In this document: positions 43,122 to 51,561 of the stretch, piece after piece
Numbering within the stretch: the stretch's first letter is position 1
Layout: the number at the start of each line of letters is the position of its first letter
Source: Nocardioides plantarum
Lineage (GTDB): Bacteria; Actinomycetota; Actinomycetes; Propionibacteriales; Nocardioidaceae
Direction of reading: 5' to 3'
DNA: 64,000 nt
NCBI RefSeq assembly: GCF_006346395.1
Contig: NZ_VDMS01000001.1
Location: forward strand, 1,798,001 to 1,862,000
Program-made: the position numbers and the translations under genes
The notes under the pieces: generated by a model
Database searches by the model: none
Seen by the model: the letters and a program-made list of their open reading frames with translations, nothing else
Told to the model about the DNA's origin: nothing

Positions 43122-43186
43122 CTCGCGACGTACGCCGTGAGGTCACGAAGGACGACGCGGACAGTCCCTGACCCACCGAGGACCTC

Positions 43187-44059
43187 GTGCCACCCGCCAC
43201 CCCCTCCGGGCCCGCCTCCCCCCGTACCCGACGCGACCTGTGCCCCGGCGTGCTGCGCCCGTGGCCGGCCGACGACGGCGCCCTCGTCCGGCTCCGCCTG
43301 GTGGGCGGGCGCCTCCCCGGCGCCCGGCTGGCCGCGATCGGCGAGGTCGCCCGCCGCCACGGCGACGGCGACGTCCACCTGACCGGGCGGGCCAACCTGC
43401 AGCTGCGGGCGCTGCCCCTGGACGCCGACGGCGCCGCGCTGCGCCCCGACGTGGTCGAGGCCATCGCCGACACCGGGCTGCTGCCGACCCGCTCCCACGA
43501 CATGGTGCGCAACGTGATGGTGTCCCCCTCGTCCGGTCTGGCCGGCGGTCGCGCCGACCTGCGGCGCGTCGCGGCGCACCTGGAGTCCCTGCTCGTCACC
43601 GACGAGACGCTCGCCGACCTGCCCGGGCGCTTCCTGTTCGTCCTCGACGACGGGCGCGGCGACCTGCTCCGCGACTGCGATCTCGGCCTGGTCGTCCTCG
43701 ACGACGAGACCGCTCAGCTGCGGGTCGGTACGGCGTGGGGGCCCGTGGTCCCCCTCGCCGAGGCCGCCGGGGCCCTGCACGCCCTGGCCCGCGCCTTCGC
43801 CGCCGCCCGTGGCGAGGGCCCGACCGCGGCCTGGCACGTCGACGAGCTCGGCGTACCCCTGGTGGCGGCGCAGCCACCGGACCCGCGGCTGCCCGACCCG
43901 GCCCCGCCGCTGCCCTACGGACCGGTCCCCGGCGGCACCCACGTGGCCGCCCCGGACGGCGTCCTGTCCCCCGCCCTGGTCGCCGACCTCGCGGCCCGCG
44001 CGGCCCGAGGACCTGCCGACCTCGTCGTGACGCCGTGGCGCGGGGTGCTCGTCCCGTGA
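43187..44059 (+). CDS. cobG: Precorrin-3B synthase CobG-like protein, short form
   Basis: CobG oxidises precorrin-3A to precorrin-3B for ring contraction and normally binds a [4Fe-4S] cluster. Seen here are the nitrite/sulphite reductase-like half (LCPGVLRPWPADDGALVRLRLVGGRLP...HLTGRANLQLRAL), the middle HDMVRNVMVSPSSGLAGG and a second ferredoxin-like half ending TPWRGVLVP. The 290-residue protein stops there, without the C-terminal cysteine-rich part of classical CobG; only two cysteines remain (19 and about 166). It starts at GTG behind riboswitch 1 and overlaps cobH by four bases. Function as a monooxygenase is uncertain. Confidence 0.8.
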   Translation: MPPATPSGPASPRTRRDLCPGVLRPWPADDGALVRLRLVGGRLPGARLAAIGEVARRHGDGDVHLTGRANLQLRALPLDADGAALRPDVVEAIADTGLLPTRSHDMVRNVMVSPSSGLAGGRADLRRVAAHLESLLVTDETLADLPGRFLFVLDDGRGDLLRDCDLGLVVLDDETAQLRVGTAWGPVVPLAEAAGALHALARAFAAARGEGPTAAWHVDELGVPLVAAQPPDPRLPDPAPPLPYGPVPGGTHVAAPDGVLSPALVADLAARAARGPADLVVTPWRGVLVP

Positions 44060-44721
44060 GCGCGCTGCAGCCGCCGCCGCGGCGCTACCCCTACGTCGCC
44101 GACGGCCCCGCCATCTACGTCGACTCCTTCGCCACGATCCGTGCCGAGGCCGACCTGTCGGGCCTGCCCGCGGGCGCCGAGAAGGTCGCCGTCCGGATGA
44201 TCCACGGCAGCGGCCAGGTCGACCTGGTGCGCGACCTCGTCGTGCACCCCGACCTCGTCGACTCGGCGCGGACCGCGCTGGCCCTCGGCGCCCCGATCAT
44301 CACCGACGCCCGGATGGTCGCCATGGGCGTCACCGCCGGGCGACTCCCGGCCGGCAACGAGGTCCACTGCTTCCTCACCGACGAGCGGGTGCCCGGGCTC
44401 GCGGCGGCGTGGAGCACGACCCGGACCGCGGCGGCCGTCTCGCTCTGGGAGCCCCTCCTCGAGGGTGCCGTCGTCGCCATCGGCAACGCTCCGACCGCCC
44501 TCTTCCACCTCCTCGAGATGCTCCTCGCCGGCGCACCCCGTCCGGCCGCGATCATCGGGTGCCCGGTCGGCTTCATCGGTGCCGCGGAGTCCAAGGACGC
44601 ACTCGCGTCGTTCGCCGACGACCACGGCATCGACGTCCCGTTCGTCACCGTGCGCGGGCGACGCGGCGGGTCGGCGATGGCCTCGTCGGCCGTCAACGCC
44701 CTGGCCCAGGAGGCCGAGTGA
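44056..44721 (+). CDS. cobH: Precorrin-8X methylmutase
   Basis: A 221-residue enzyme moving the C-11 methyl to C-12 to give hydrogenobyrinic acid. Family motifs: VRMIHGSGQVDLVRDL (catalytic His near 50), GAPIITDARMVAMGV, AIGNAPTALFHLLEM and GCPVGFIGAAESK. It starts at a GTG overlapping the cobG stop (GTGA) and overlaps cobIJ similarly. Confidence 0.97.
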   Translation: MSALQPPPRRYPYVADGPAIYVDSFATIRAEADLSGLPAGAEKVAVRMIHGSGQVDLVRDLVVHPDLVDSARTALALGAPIITDARMVAMGVTAGRLPAGNEVHCFLTDERVPGLAAAWSTTRTAAAVSLWEPLLEGAVVAIGNAPTALFHLLEMLLAGAPRPAAIIGCPVGFIGAAESKDALASFADDHGIDVPFVTVRGRRGGSAMASSAVNALAQEAE

Positions 44722-46232
44722 GCAGCGGCGCGACCGGACGCTTCGCCTGCGTGGGCCTCGGCCCGGGCGACCCGGAGCTGATCACCCTCAAGGCGGCGCG
44801 GCTGATCGGGGCCGCCGACGTGGTCGCCTTCCACGCCGGCGTGCGCAAGCAGTCGCACGCCCGACGCATCGCCGCCGGCCTGTTCCCCGACCCGGTGATC
44901 GAGGAGGAGCTGCGCTACCCGGTGACCACCGGCAGCACCGACCACCCCGGCGGCTACGCCGGCGCCATGGCCGACTTCTACGAGCGGTCGGCGGAGCGGT
45001 TGGCCGCCCACCTCGAGGCCGGGCGCCACGTCGTGCTGCTCGCCGAGGGCGACCCGCTCTTCTACGGCTCGTCGATGTACATGCACGACCGCCTCGCCGA
45101 GCGGTTCGAGACCGAGGTCGTGCCGGGGGTCCCGGCCTTCGCCGCGGCCACCGCGGCCGCCGCGCTGCCGCTGGTGCGTCGTACCGACGTGCTCACGGTG
45201 CTGCCCGGCACGCTCCCCGAGGCCGAGCTCGCGCGGCGCCTGGCCGACACCGACGGGGCGGTCATCATGAAGCTGGGCCGCACCTTCCCCGCCGTACGAC
45301 GTGCCCTGGCCGCGGCCGGACGACTCGATGACGCGGTCTACGTCGAGCGCGCGTCGCAGGAGGGCGAGCGCCGGCTCCCGGCGGCCGACGTCGATGCCGA
45401 CTCGGTGCCCTACTTCTCGCTGATCGTGGTGCCCGGCGACTCCCGGCGCGCTCCTGCGGCCGAGGCGGACCCGCCCGCGGTCGAGGCGGTCGAGGCGGTC
45501 GCGGTAGGCGAGGTGCTGGTCGTCGGTCTCGGCCCCGGCCCGGACCGCTGGCTGACCCCCGAGGTCGACGAGGTGCTCGCCGAGGTCGACCACGTCGTCG
45601 GCTACGCGCCGTACGTCAACCGGGTGCCGCAGCGCGCCGGGCTGACCCGGCACGCCTCCGGCAACTCGGTCGAGGTCGACCGGGCCCGGCACGCCCTCGC
45701 GTTGGCCGCCGCCGGTGGTCGCGTGGCCGTCGTCTCCGGCGGCGACGCCGGGGTGTTCGGGATGGCGTCGGCCGTGCACGAGGTGGCCGACGAGTTCCCC
45801 GGGGTCCCGGTGCGGGTGCTGCCGGGCGTGAGCGCGGTGCAGGCCGTCGCCGCACGCGCAGGCGCCCCGATCGGCGGCGACTTCGCGGTCGTGAGCCTGT
45901 CCGACCGCCTCAAGCCCTGGACCGTGATCGAGCAGCGGCTGCGCGCGATCGCCGAGGCCGACCTGGTGCTCGCGATCTACAACCCGGCGTCGCGCTCGCG
46001 CACCGAGCAGGTCGTGCTGGCCCAGAAGCTGCTGCTCGAGGTGCTGCCCGCCGACCGCCCGGTCGTCGTCGGACGCGACGTGGGCCGGGCCGAGGAGTCC
46101 CTGACCGTGACCACGCTCGCCGACCTCGACGCCGCGTCGATCGACATGAAGTGCCTGCTGATCGTGGGGTCCTCGGGCACCACGGTCAGCGCGAGCGGCG
46201 CGGTGTGGACGAGCCGGTCCGTGCCGGGCTGA
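44718..46232 (+). CDS. cobIJ: Fused precorrin-2 C20- and precorrin-3B C17-methyltransferase
   Basis: A 504-residue bifunctional SAM enzyme. The N-terminal CobI domain (about 8-245) begins FACVGLGPGDPELITLKAARLI and contains VVLLAEGDPLFYGSSMYM. The C-terminal CobJ domain (about 260-500) begins VLVVGLGPGPDRWLTPEVDEVL, with GYAPYVNRVP, VVSGGDAGVFGMAS and LAIYNPASRSR. A short Glu/Ala/Val linker (EAVEAVEAVAVGE) joins them. The same fusion occurs in mycobacteria. GTG start overlapping cobH. Confidence 0.96.
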   Translation: MSSGATGRFACVGLGPGDPELITLKAARLIGAADVVAFHAGVRKQSHARRIAAGLFPDPVIEEELRYPVTTGSTDHPGGYAGAMADFYERSAERLAAHLEAGRHVVLLAEGDPLFYGSSMYMHDRLAERFETEVVPGVPAFAAATAAAALPLVRRTDVLTVLPGTLPEAELARRLADTDGAVIMKLGRTFPAVRRALAAAGRLDDAVYVERASQEGERRLPAADVDADSVPYFSLIVVPGDSRRAPAAEADPPAVEAVEAVAVGEVLVVGLGPGPDRWLTPEVDEVLAEVDHVVGYAPYVNRVPQRAGLTRHASGNSVEVDRARHALALAAAGGRVAVVSGGDAGVFGMASAVHEVADEFPGVPVRVLPGVSAVQAVAARAGAPIGGDFAVVSLSDRLKPWTVIEQRLRAIAEADLVLAIYNPASRSRTEQVVLAQKLLLEVLPADRPVVVGRDVGRAEESLTVTTLADLDAASIDMKCLLIVGSSGTTVSASGAVWTSRSVPG

Positions 46233-46322
46233 GGTCGCGTCGTCCCGCCGGCGAGCCAACCTCGTGGCCCCTATGCTGCCCCTTCCCGACCTTCGGGGGC
46301 ACGACCGACGACGGGTGGCCGC

Positions 46323-46601
46323 ATGGGTCTCTTCAAGGTGAGCAGGACTCCGCAGGCGCAGGCCGAGCGAGACGTGAGGATCGGGGCGCGGACCGGCCAC
46401 CAGAGCCTGCCGGAGCTCACGGACCAGCTGCACGCAGCCGGGGATCTCGGCCTCGACCTGGACGAGGCCATGCGCAGCCCCGCCCAACGCCAGAAGGTCG
46501 ACATCACCGCGTTGCTCAAGGCGCTGAACGTCGCCAACGAGACCGCCGAGCGTGCGCTGGCGGAGGTCATCACGCTGCGCAAGGAGCTCGAGGGCAGCTG
46601 A
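46323..46601 (+). CDS. Small protein of unknown function
   Basis: A 92-residue charged, helical protein (MGLFKVSRTPQAQAERDVRI; later ALLKALNVANETAERALAEVITLRKELEG, a possible coiled coil at about 62-90). No family recognised. It has an ATG start with GGTGGCC upstream, 90 bases after cobIJ. Codon use is like its neighbours, which supports it being real. The first of the unrelated genes inside the cobalamin locus. Confidence 0.6.
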   Translation: MGLFKVSRTPQAQAERDVRIGARTGHQSLPELTDQLHAAGDLGLDLDEAMRSPAQRQKVDITALLKALNVANETAERALAEVITLRKELEGS

Positions 46602-46613
46602 CGTCCCTCCGCC

Positions 46614-47048
46614 TCAGCCCAGGTCGGCGATGAACGTCCCGTCGTAGTCGACCTCGACGGTGGCTTCGTGGCCTCCGACGTCGGCGCAGTCCCACGGCGG
46701 GGCGACGACGCCGTTGTCCAACCGAGGGTCGATGACCGGCGCATAGGTGCACCCCCAGCGGGCCCTGAGTCTCCGGGCGACCGTGGCGCGGTCGGCACTC
46801 GTGGTCGTCGTGACGGAGGGCCAGGGCTGCTTGTCGCAGTAGCCCGTGAGCTCGACCGCAGACGTGCGACCCGGCAGGTCCTTGCGCACGGCATCAGCCA
46901 GCTCGTTGGCCGCGTCGGTCGCCTCGTCGGTGCACTCGTTCAACATCGCGTCGACGGCGCCGGTCTTGACCAAGGCGTAGGCACCGCCTCCGAACACCAA
47001 CGAGACAGCGATGACACAACCGAGGACGACACGGGTGGACCTGCGCAC
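46614..47048 (-). CDS. Membrane-anchored protein of unknown function
   Basis: A 144-residue protein, GTG start with GGAG upstream. Residues 5-30 are a hydrophobic anchor or signal (VVLGCVIAVSLVFGGGAYALV). The extracytoplasmic part has four cysteines (NECTDEA, GYCDKQ, WGCTY, WDCADV), probably two disulfides. No family recognised. The ORF could extend upstream to 47216 but that part has no coding character. Confidence 0.6.
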   Translation of the reverse strand: MRRSTRVVLGCVIAVSLVFGGGAYALVKTGAVDAMLNECTDEATDAANELADAVRKDLPGRTSAVELTGYCDKQPWPSVTTTTSADRATVARRLRARWGCTYAPVIDPRLDNGVVAPPWDCADVGGHEATVEVDYDGTFIADLG

Positions 47049-47191
47049 GACGACTCCTTCACCGGGCCCGACCGTCGGGTATGGCGACGGGCCGGGCGAT
47101 CCTCGCACCGTGCGGCCCGACCCTCCCTGAGTATCCGGGCTCACTACCGCGACCACCTCACGCTGCTGGTCGGGCGATGGGTCAGTTGCGT

Positions 47192-47683
47192 TCAACAGCT
47201 CACTCGCAGCAACCACGCCTCGAGCGCCGTGAGGTCCGTCCGAGTCAGGCCGACACGATGATCGACACGGAGCAGATAGGACGGCTCAGTTCGGTTTTCC
47301 TCTATCCACGATCGGTCCGCATCCGAGATCTCGTCGTCGATCCAGACCAGGGCTCGGCCCTTGCTCCAGGACAGCAGGGCCTCTGTCTTCCAATGCCCCC
47401 CCGGCGGGACCCACGCGACATCCCCATCGGGCCACACCACGACTGGCAGAGGCGCTAGCCCGAGGAGGGGTCCCAGGACCTCGTTGGCTTCCTCCTCCCA
47501 TGTCGTCGCCCACACCAGCTCCCCGGGTAGGTCGCTCAGTTGGCGGCCCCACGAGGGGTCGACCCGTTCCAGGAGTGGATTGTCAAAACCACTGCCGAAG
47601 GTCGGATAACCAGAGGCCCCGAACGGGATCAGAGGGCCATCGACGTCGAGGAAGATGACCGGCTGATCTGCTGAGGTCGGCAT
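47192..47683 (-). CDS. HAD-like hydrolase domain protein
   Basis: A 163-residue protein. The N-terminal VIFLDVDGPLIPFG (about 9-22) is HAD motif I with DxD; the Thr of motif II may be in LVWATTWEEEANEVL, and LVWIDDEISDADRSW supplies the acidic motif IV. This fits the small HAD-domain proteins annotated as hypothetical in actinobacteria. Substrate unknown. The base composition is visibly less GC-rich than the cob genes. Confidence 0.75.
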   Translation of the reverse strand: MPTSADQPVIFLDVDGPLIPFGASGYPTFGSGFDNPLLERVDPSWGRQLSDLPGELVWATTWEEEANEVLGPLLGLAPLPVVVWPDGDVAWVPPGGHWKTEALLSWSKGRALVWIDDEISDADRSWIEENRTEPSYLLRVDHRVGLTRTDLTALEAWLLRVSC

Positions 47684-47787
47684 CGGCTGAGAGTAGACGT
47701 TGGGACATGCGACTCTCGGCTACTCGTTTCGTTGACCTGAGGACCGGGCGTTGTGCCGAGCGCCCGTGTCTAGTCGTTCCGGTCGGT

Positions 47788-48165
47788 TCAGCCCAGGTCG
47801 ATGCGAGCAGGGTCCACCTGCTCGACCAACCAGGCGACCCCGTCGTTTCCGATGAACCACGCTGGCTCGCGCAGCTCCGCAGCCAGCAAGAGGCCAGTCT
47901 CAGCAATCCATGAGGCGGAACCGCACGTCATCATCATGGCGCTGCCGACCCTTGACGGAATGGAGCCTGATGGGCTGGAAGGCTTCAAGTCCGTCAGCCA
48001 GTCGTCGCCCTCCACCGACCAGTCGAAGGGCTCCACAGTCGTCAGCGGATGACGGGAATGAGCTGACCCGTTGTCATCAATCTCGAAACGAGGGTGAGCC
48101 GCAAGCGCACGAAGAACATCCCTGGGCATGACCGCTGACTCGCTGACAAGGACGACGTACCGCAC
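47788..48165 (-). CDS. Protein of unknown function
   Basis: A 125-residue reading from a GTG (RYVVLVSESAVMPRDVLRALAAHPRFEIDDNG). Start uncertain: ATG 48129 or an upstream in-frame ATG at 48219 are alternatives, and no clear Shine-Dalgarno is seen. The C-terminal LREPAWFIGNDGVAWLVEQVDPARIDLG looks like a folded alpha/beta end. No family recognised. Lower GC than the surrounding cobalamin genes. Confidence 0.45.
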   Translation of the reverse strand: MRYVVLVSESAVMPRDVLRALAAHPRFEIDDNGSAHSRHPLTTVEPFDWSVEGDDWLTDLKPSSPSGSIPSRVGSAMMMTCGSASWIAETGLLLAAELREPAWFIGNDGVAWLVEQVDPARIDLG

Positions 48166-48292
48166 CACGAGGTGTGACCCTACGACGACGAGCAGCGCGC
48201 GGGACCGGTCAGCGTGCAACGACGGGCGGCAGCCGCGACACGGTCAGCGCGGCATGGTCGGGCGGAGCCGTTGGGCGTGGCAACCTGGCCAC

Positions 48293-48724
48293 ATGGGGTA
48301 CCCGGCAGCGGTCGACCCTGAACGGGTGGGCGAGTACCCGACGAGCGCCAAAGCGGGTGGCGGCTACGTCTGGGACGAGGTCCTGGAGTACCGCGTGTGG
48401 TGCTACCCCCATCTCGGGGCAGAAGACTTCGGAGACGGCGTCTACTTCTATGCGTTCGCGACCTACGAGGAGGCAGAGGCTGCGTCTGCCAGCGTCGTTG
48501 GAGTCGGCGCACTGCTCGCTCTGGTGCTCCAACGCGAGTACATCGACGAGTCCGAGGCAGGCACGTACAGCCACGTCCGCCAAGAGCGCGTGACGGAATG
48601 GCCTGTCGAGTTGCTGTCCAGACCTCGCCGCGACGAGCGCACGATCCCAGACTTCCTCTCACCTGATGCGCCGGAGAACCGCCTGGCCATCCTGCGCGGC
48701 GAATTTCCGCGACCGACGAGGTAG
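48293..48724 (+). CDS. Conserved protein of unknown function
   Basis: A 143-residue protein from ATG 48293 (MGYPAAVDPERVGEYPTSAKAGGGYVWDEVLEYRVWCYPHLG). The aromatic GGGYVWDEVLEYRVWCYP stretch and YFYAFATYEEAEAAS are familiar from a family sometimes labelled acetyltransferase, but no GNAT motif is visible. It ends with a Pro/Arg-rich tail. Alone on its strand, with no evident partner. Confidence 0.65.
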   Translation: MGYPAAVDPERVGEYPTSAKAGGGYVWDEVLEYRVWCYPHLGAEDFGDGVYFYAFATYEEAEAASASVVGVGALLALVLQREYIDESEAGTYSHVRQERVTEWPVELLSRPRRDERTIPDFLSPDAPENRLAILRGEFPRPTR

Positions 48725-48916
48725 GAGCACTCGACCTTCGGCACGTGCGCTCAGCTCGCGGCATGGTCGGGGTCGGGCGATGGAATGCGGGCATCACCGC
48801 GCCCCGTCACCGACGTACCTAGCTCGAGCGCGAGCTCGGTCAGCGGCGAGCGCCTCCTCGGAGCGTGCTCTGATCGCAGCAGACCCGGCGGTTCGTCACG
48901 CTGGGATGGTTGAGGT

Positions 48917-49144
48917 ATGACGGATTCAGTCAAGCCGCTCCGAGTGACCTACGACCCCGACGCGAACGCCGCCTACATCTACCTAGTTCCAGACAATCAG
49001 TCAGGCGACGTGGTTCGCACGGTTCCGGTCGACGGGGGCGACCACCCGTGGATGGTCAACCTTGATGTCGGCAGCGATGGGCGCCTTGTCGGTATAGAAG
49101 TACTCGACGCGCGCAGCCTATTGCCGGAGGCCCTCGTGGAGTAG
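48917..49144 (+). CDS. DUF2283-family small protein
   Basis: A 75-residue protein with the family pattern VTYDPDANAAYIYLVP (about 9-24), a central strand and the end LVGIEVLDARSLLP. DUF2283 proteins are small beta-rich proteins of unknown role, sometimes next to toxin genes. None is recognised here. Nothing else was recognised in the 192-base gap upstream. Confidence 0.85.
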   Translation: MTDSVKPLRVTYDPDANAAYIYLVPDNQSGDVVRTVPVDGGDHPWMVNLDVGSDGRLVGIEVLDARSLLPEALVE

Positions 49145-49251
49145 GTGGTCGGTGATCCCCGACTCTCGGCAGCTGCGGGCGGATCGCCTTCACCCGGTCG
49201 GCCAGATGTGACCTTCCTGGGCCTGAGCAGGAGGGCCTCGTCGTCCGACCG

Positions 49252-50487
49252 TCAGGTGCGCGTGGGGTCGTGGCCGGGTTGGTGGACGCGGGTGTGGTGG
49301 TAGGGGCAGTAGAGCGTGGTGGTCCTCAGGTCGGTGGTGCCGCCCTGGGCCCAGGGGATGGTGTGGTGGGCGTGGCACAGGTAGCCGGGGACGTCGCAGC
49401 CACTGTGGTGTTGGCAGTGGCGTTGCTCGACGATCGCGGCGAGGCGTTGGGCGGGGGTGTGGAACCTGTGCTTCCTACCCAGGGCGAGGACTTCGCCGGA
49501 TGCGTTCATCCAGGCGGGGATGATCCCGGCGCCGCAGGCCAGGCGGAGGTATTCGGTGGGGCTGATCTTGGTGCCGGTCTCCAGCTGGGCAGCCTTGAGC
49601 TTGCCTTGGAGGAGGTCGTAGTCGCCGATGGCGATCACGGTGGCGGACAGGCCGCCGATCTTGGGTAGCTGGGTGGGGTCGTAGGTCTCGATCCATTCGG
49701 TGAACGCCTGGCCGAGGCGTTCGGCTGAGGGCTTCTGCCAGTCGTAGGACCCGGCCCCGTGCTCGGCGCGGATGTGTTTGGGGGCGGCGAGGGCGTGGAG
49801 CTGTTTGCGGAACGCGTCAGCGGTGGCGGTGGGGATGGAGAACCGGCCGTGGGTCAGTCCGTCACCGTCGTCGCCCATGGTGAGTCGGGTGCGTCTGCGG
49901 GCGCGTTCTTCCTGGGCTTCCAACGCTTTGGCCTCGCGTTCGTCGGCGCCCTCGGGGTCCAGGCGTTCCCAGATCGCGTGGCCCATCGCCGCCAGGGTGT
50001 CGGCGTCGTGACCGCCGGTGGCTTCGCCGAGGAGGAAGGCCTCAGCGCGGGCCTGGTCGTGGGCCGAGACCTTCTCGTCGTCCAACACCGCGACATGGTT
50101 GGCGATGGCCTGGGCCTGCTCGGCGTGGATGTCGCCGCGGGCCGTCGCGGCCCTGGTGGGTTCGAGGTCGCCCAGGCCTGCGGCGAGCTTGGCCTTTGCT
50201 CGAGCAGACCGTCGGGTCACCCCGGTGGTGCGTTGGACCCACCGGGCGAGGTTGCGGCACCCGGCGGTGCCGGGGAGGTCGAGGGTCTCGGCCTGTCTGA
50301 TCGACCTGGCTTCGAGCTCGGCGACACCGGCGGCGACCCGGGCACCCAGACCCACCACACGGGTGGTGGTCTCTGCGTCCATCGACCAGGTCGGGACGTC
50401 CGCCAGACCCTTGAGGTCGTCGAGGAACCGGCACAGCACTGCCTCGATCGGGTGTCCCGATCCGGGGGTGTCGGTGTGCTGGGCCAT
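49252..50487 (-). CDS. DUF222/HNH endonuclease-domain protein (13E12-like)
   Basis: A 411-residue protein. Residues about 30-330 are the DUF222 region (LEARSIRQAETLDLPGTAGCRNLARWVQRTTGVTRRSARAKAKLAAGL...). The C-terminal HNH is at about 355-405 (RQHCQHHSGCDVPGYLCHAHHTIPWAQGG...LYCPYHH), with zinc ligands and catalytic His. Such proteins are multicopy in actinobacteria and behave like repeated, perhaps mobile, genes; their role is unknown. ATG start at 50487. It marks the right edge of the patch interrupting the cobalamin genes. Confidence 0.9.
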   Translation of the reverse strand: MAQHTDTPGSGHPIEAVLCRFLDDLKGLADVPTWSMDAETTTRVVGLGARVAAGVAELEARSIRQAETLDLPGTAGCRNLARWVQRTTGVTRRSARAKAKLAAGLGDLEPTRAATARGDIHAEQAQAIANHVAVLDDEKVSAHDQARAEAFLLGEATGGHDADTLAAMGHAIWERLDPEGADEREAKALEAQEERARRRTRLTMGDDGDGLTHGRFSIPTATADAFRKQLHALAAPKHIRAEHGAGSYDWQKPSAERLGQAFTEWIETYDPTQLPKIGGLSATVIAIGDYDLLQGKLKAAQLETGTKISPTEYLRLACGAGIIPAWMNASGEVLALGRKHRFHTPAQRLAAIVEQRHCQHHSGCDVPGYLCHAHHTIPWAQGGTTDLRTTTLYCPYHHTRVHQPGHDPTRT

Positions 50488-50650
50488 GGGACTATTCCAG
50501 CACCGGCCACCGACAGTCCTGGACGACTTTCCGGCTCAACCACGGGGGTTGTGGACAACCCCTATCCACTCGCGCCCTGTGGACGGTTCGTGGTTGTTTC
50601 CACAGACCCTGGGGTCGGGTTGGGAGGGTCGGTGGCGGTGGCTTCGAGGC

Positions 50651-50811
50651 TCGTCGCTGGGGCTCCTCGCACCTCAGCCGGCGTCGGGGCGGCCTGGTCG
50701 ACGTACCCGGTCGGGTCGTCGCTGGGCTCCTCGCACCTCAGCCGGGGTGGGGGTGGCCTGGTCGGCGTACCGGGTCGGGTCGTCGCTGGGGCTCCTCGCA
50801 CCTCAGCCGAC
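50651..50811. repeat. Tandem 64-65 bp repeats downstream of cobM
   Basis: The unit TCGTCGCTGGGGCTCCTCGC...CCTCAGCC starts at 50651, 50716 and 50780 (two full copies and a partial one). Read in the direction of cobM, the last copy begins within ten bases of the cobM stop and resembles the CACGTCGG..GAGGTGCGA start of the 3'-end repeats at 18762 and 34807. No gene was found in the 330-base gap 50488-50817, which holds this array and an A/T-richer stretch near 50500-50620. Confidence 0.7.
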
Positions 50812-50817
50812 GTGGGC

Positions 50818-51561
50818 TCAGACCGGACGGGTGCGATCGGCGGAGTACAGGAACGACTCGCCGCCGTCGCGGGCCAGCGCGCGGCCGACCAGGATCACCG
50901 CGGCCTGGCGCAGGCCGGCTGCCTCGACCTGGTCGGCGATGTCGGCCACGGTGCCGTGCAGGACGACCTGGTCGGGCTGGCTGGCGCGGTAGACCACGAC
51001 GACGGGGCAGTCGGCGCCGTAGTGCGGGCCCACCTCGGCCATCACCTCGCGGATGCGGGTGATGGCGAGGTGCACGGCCAGGGTCGCGCGGGTGGCCGCG
51101 AACGCGGCGAGCGACTCGGTCTCGGGCATCGCGGTCGACCGGGCCTGGACGCGGGTCAGCACGACCGACTGCGCCACCAGGGGGACGGTGAGCTCGCGGC
51201 CGACGATCGCCGCCGCGGCGGCGTACGACGCCACGCCGGGGGTCACGTCCCACGGCACGCCGGCCAGGTCGAGCCGGCGGGTCTGCTCTGCGACAGCGCT
51301 GTAGACCGACGGGTCACCCGAGGTCAGCCGGACGACGTCGAGGCCCTCGCCGTGCGCCGCCACCATCGTGGCCACCATCGTGTCGAGGTCGAGGCCCTGG
51401 GTGTCGACGAGACGGGCGTCGGGTCGGCAGTGCGAGAGGACCTCGGCGTCGAGGTAGGTGCCGGGGTAGAGCACGACGTCGGCCGCGGCCAGCAGCGCCG
51501 CGGCGCGCAGGGTGAGCAGGTCGGCGGCCCCGGGCCCCGCCCCGACGACGTGGACGGTCAC
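50818..51561 (-). CDS. cobM: Precorrin-4 C11-methyltransferase
   Basis: A 247-residue SAM-dependent tetrapyrrole methylase. The motifs are VHVVGAGPGAADLLTLRAAALL (about 3-24), VLYPGTYLDAEVL, VVRLTSGDPSVYSAV and the TPGVASYAAAAAIVGREL segment. It starts at a GTG overlapping the cobL stop by four bases (GTGA), so it is co-transcribed with cobL on the minus strand, opposite to the chelatase operon. Confidence 0.96.
   Translation of the reverse strand: MTVHVVGAGPGAADLLTLRAAALLAAADVVLYPGTYLDAEVLSHCRPDARLVDTQGLDLDTMVATMVAAHGEGLDVVRLTSGDPSVYSAVAEQTRRLDLAGVPWDVTPGVASYAAAAAIVGRELTVPLVAQSVVLTRVQARSTAMPETESLAAFAATRATLAVHLAITRIREVMAEVGPHYGADCPVVVVYRASQPDQVVLHGTVADIADQVEAAGLRQAAVILVGRALARDGGESFLYSADRTRPV

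Noticed and set aside
50651..50811. CRISPR array
   Set aside because: Units are 64-65 bp, nearly contiguous, without unique spacers, and no cas gene is near.
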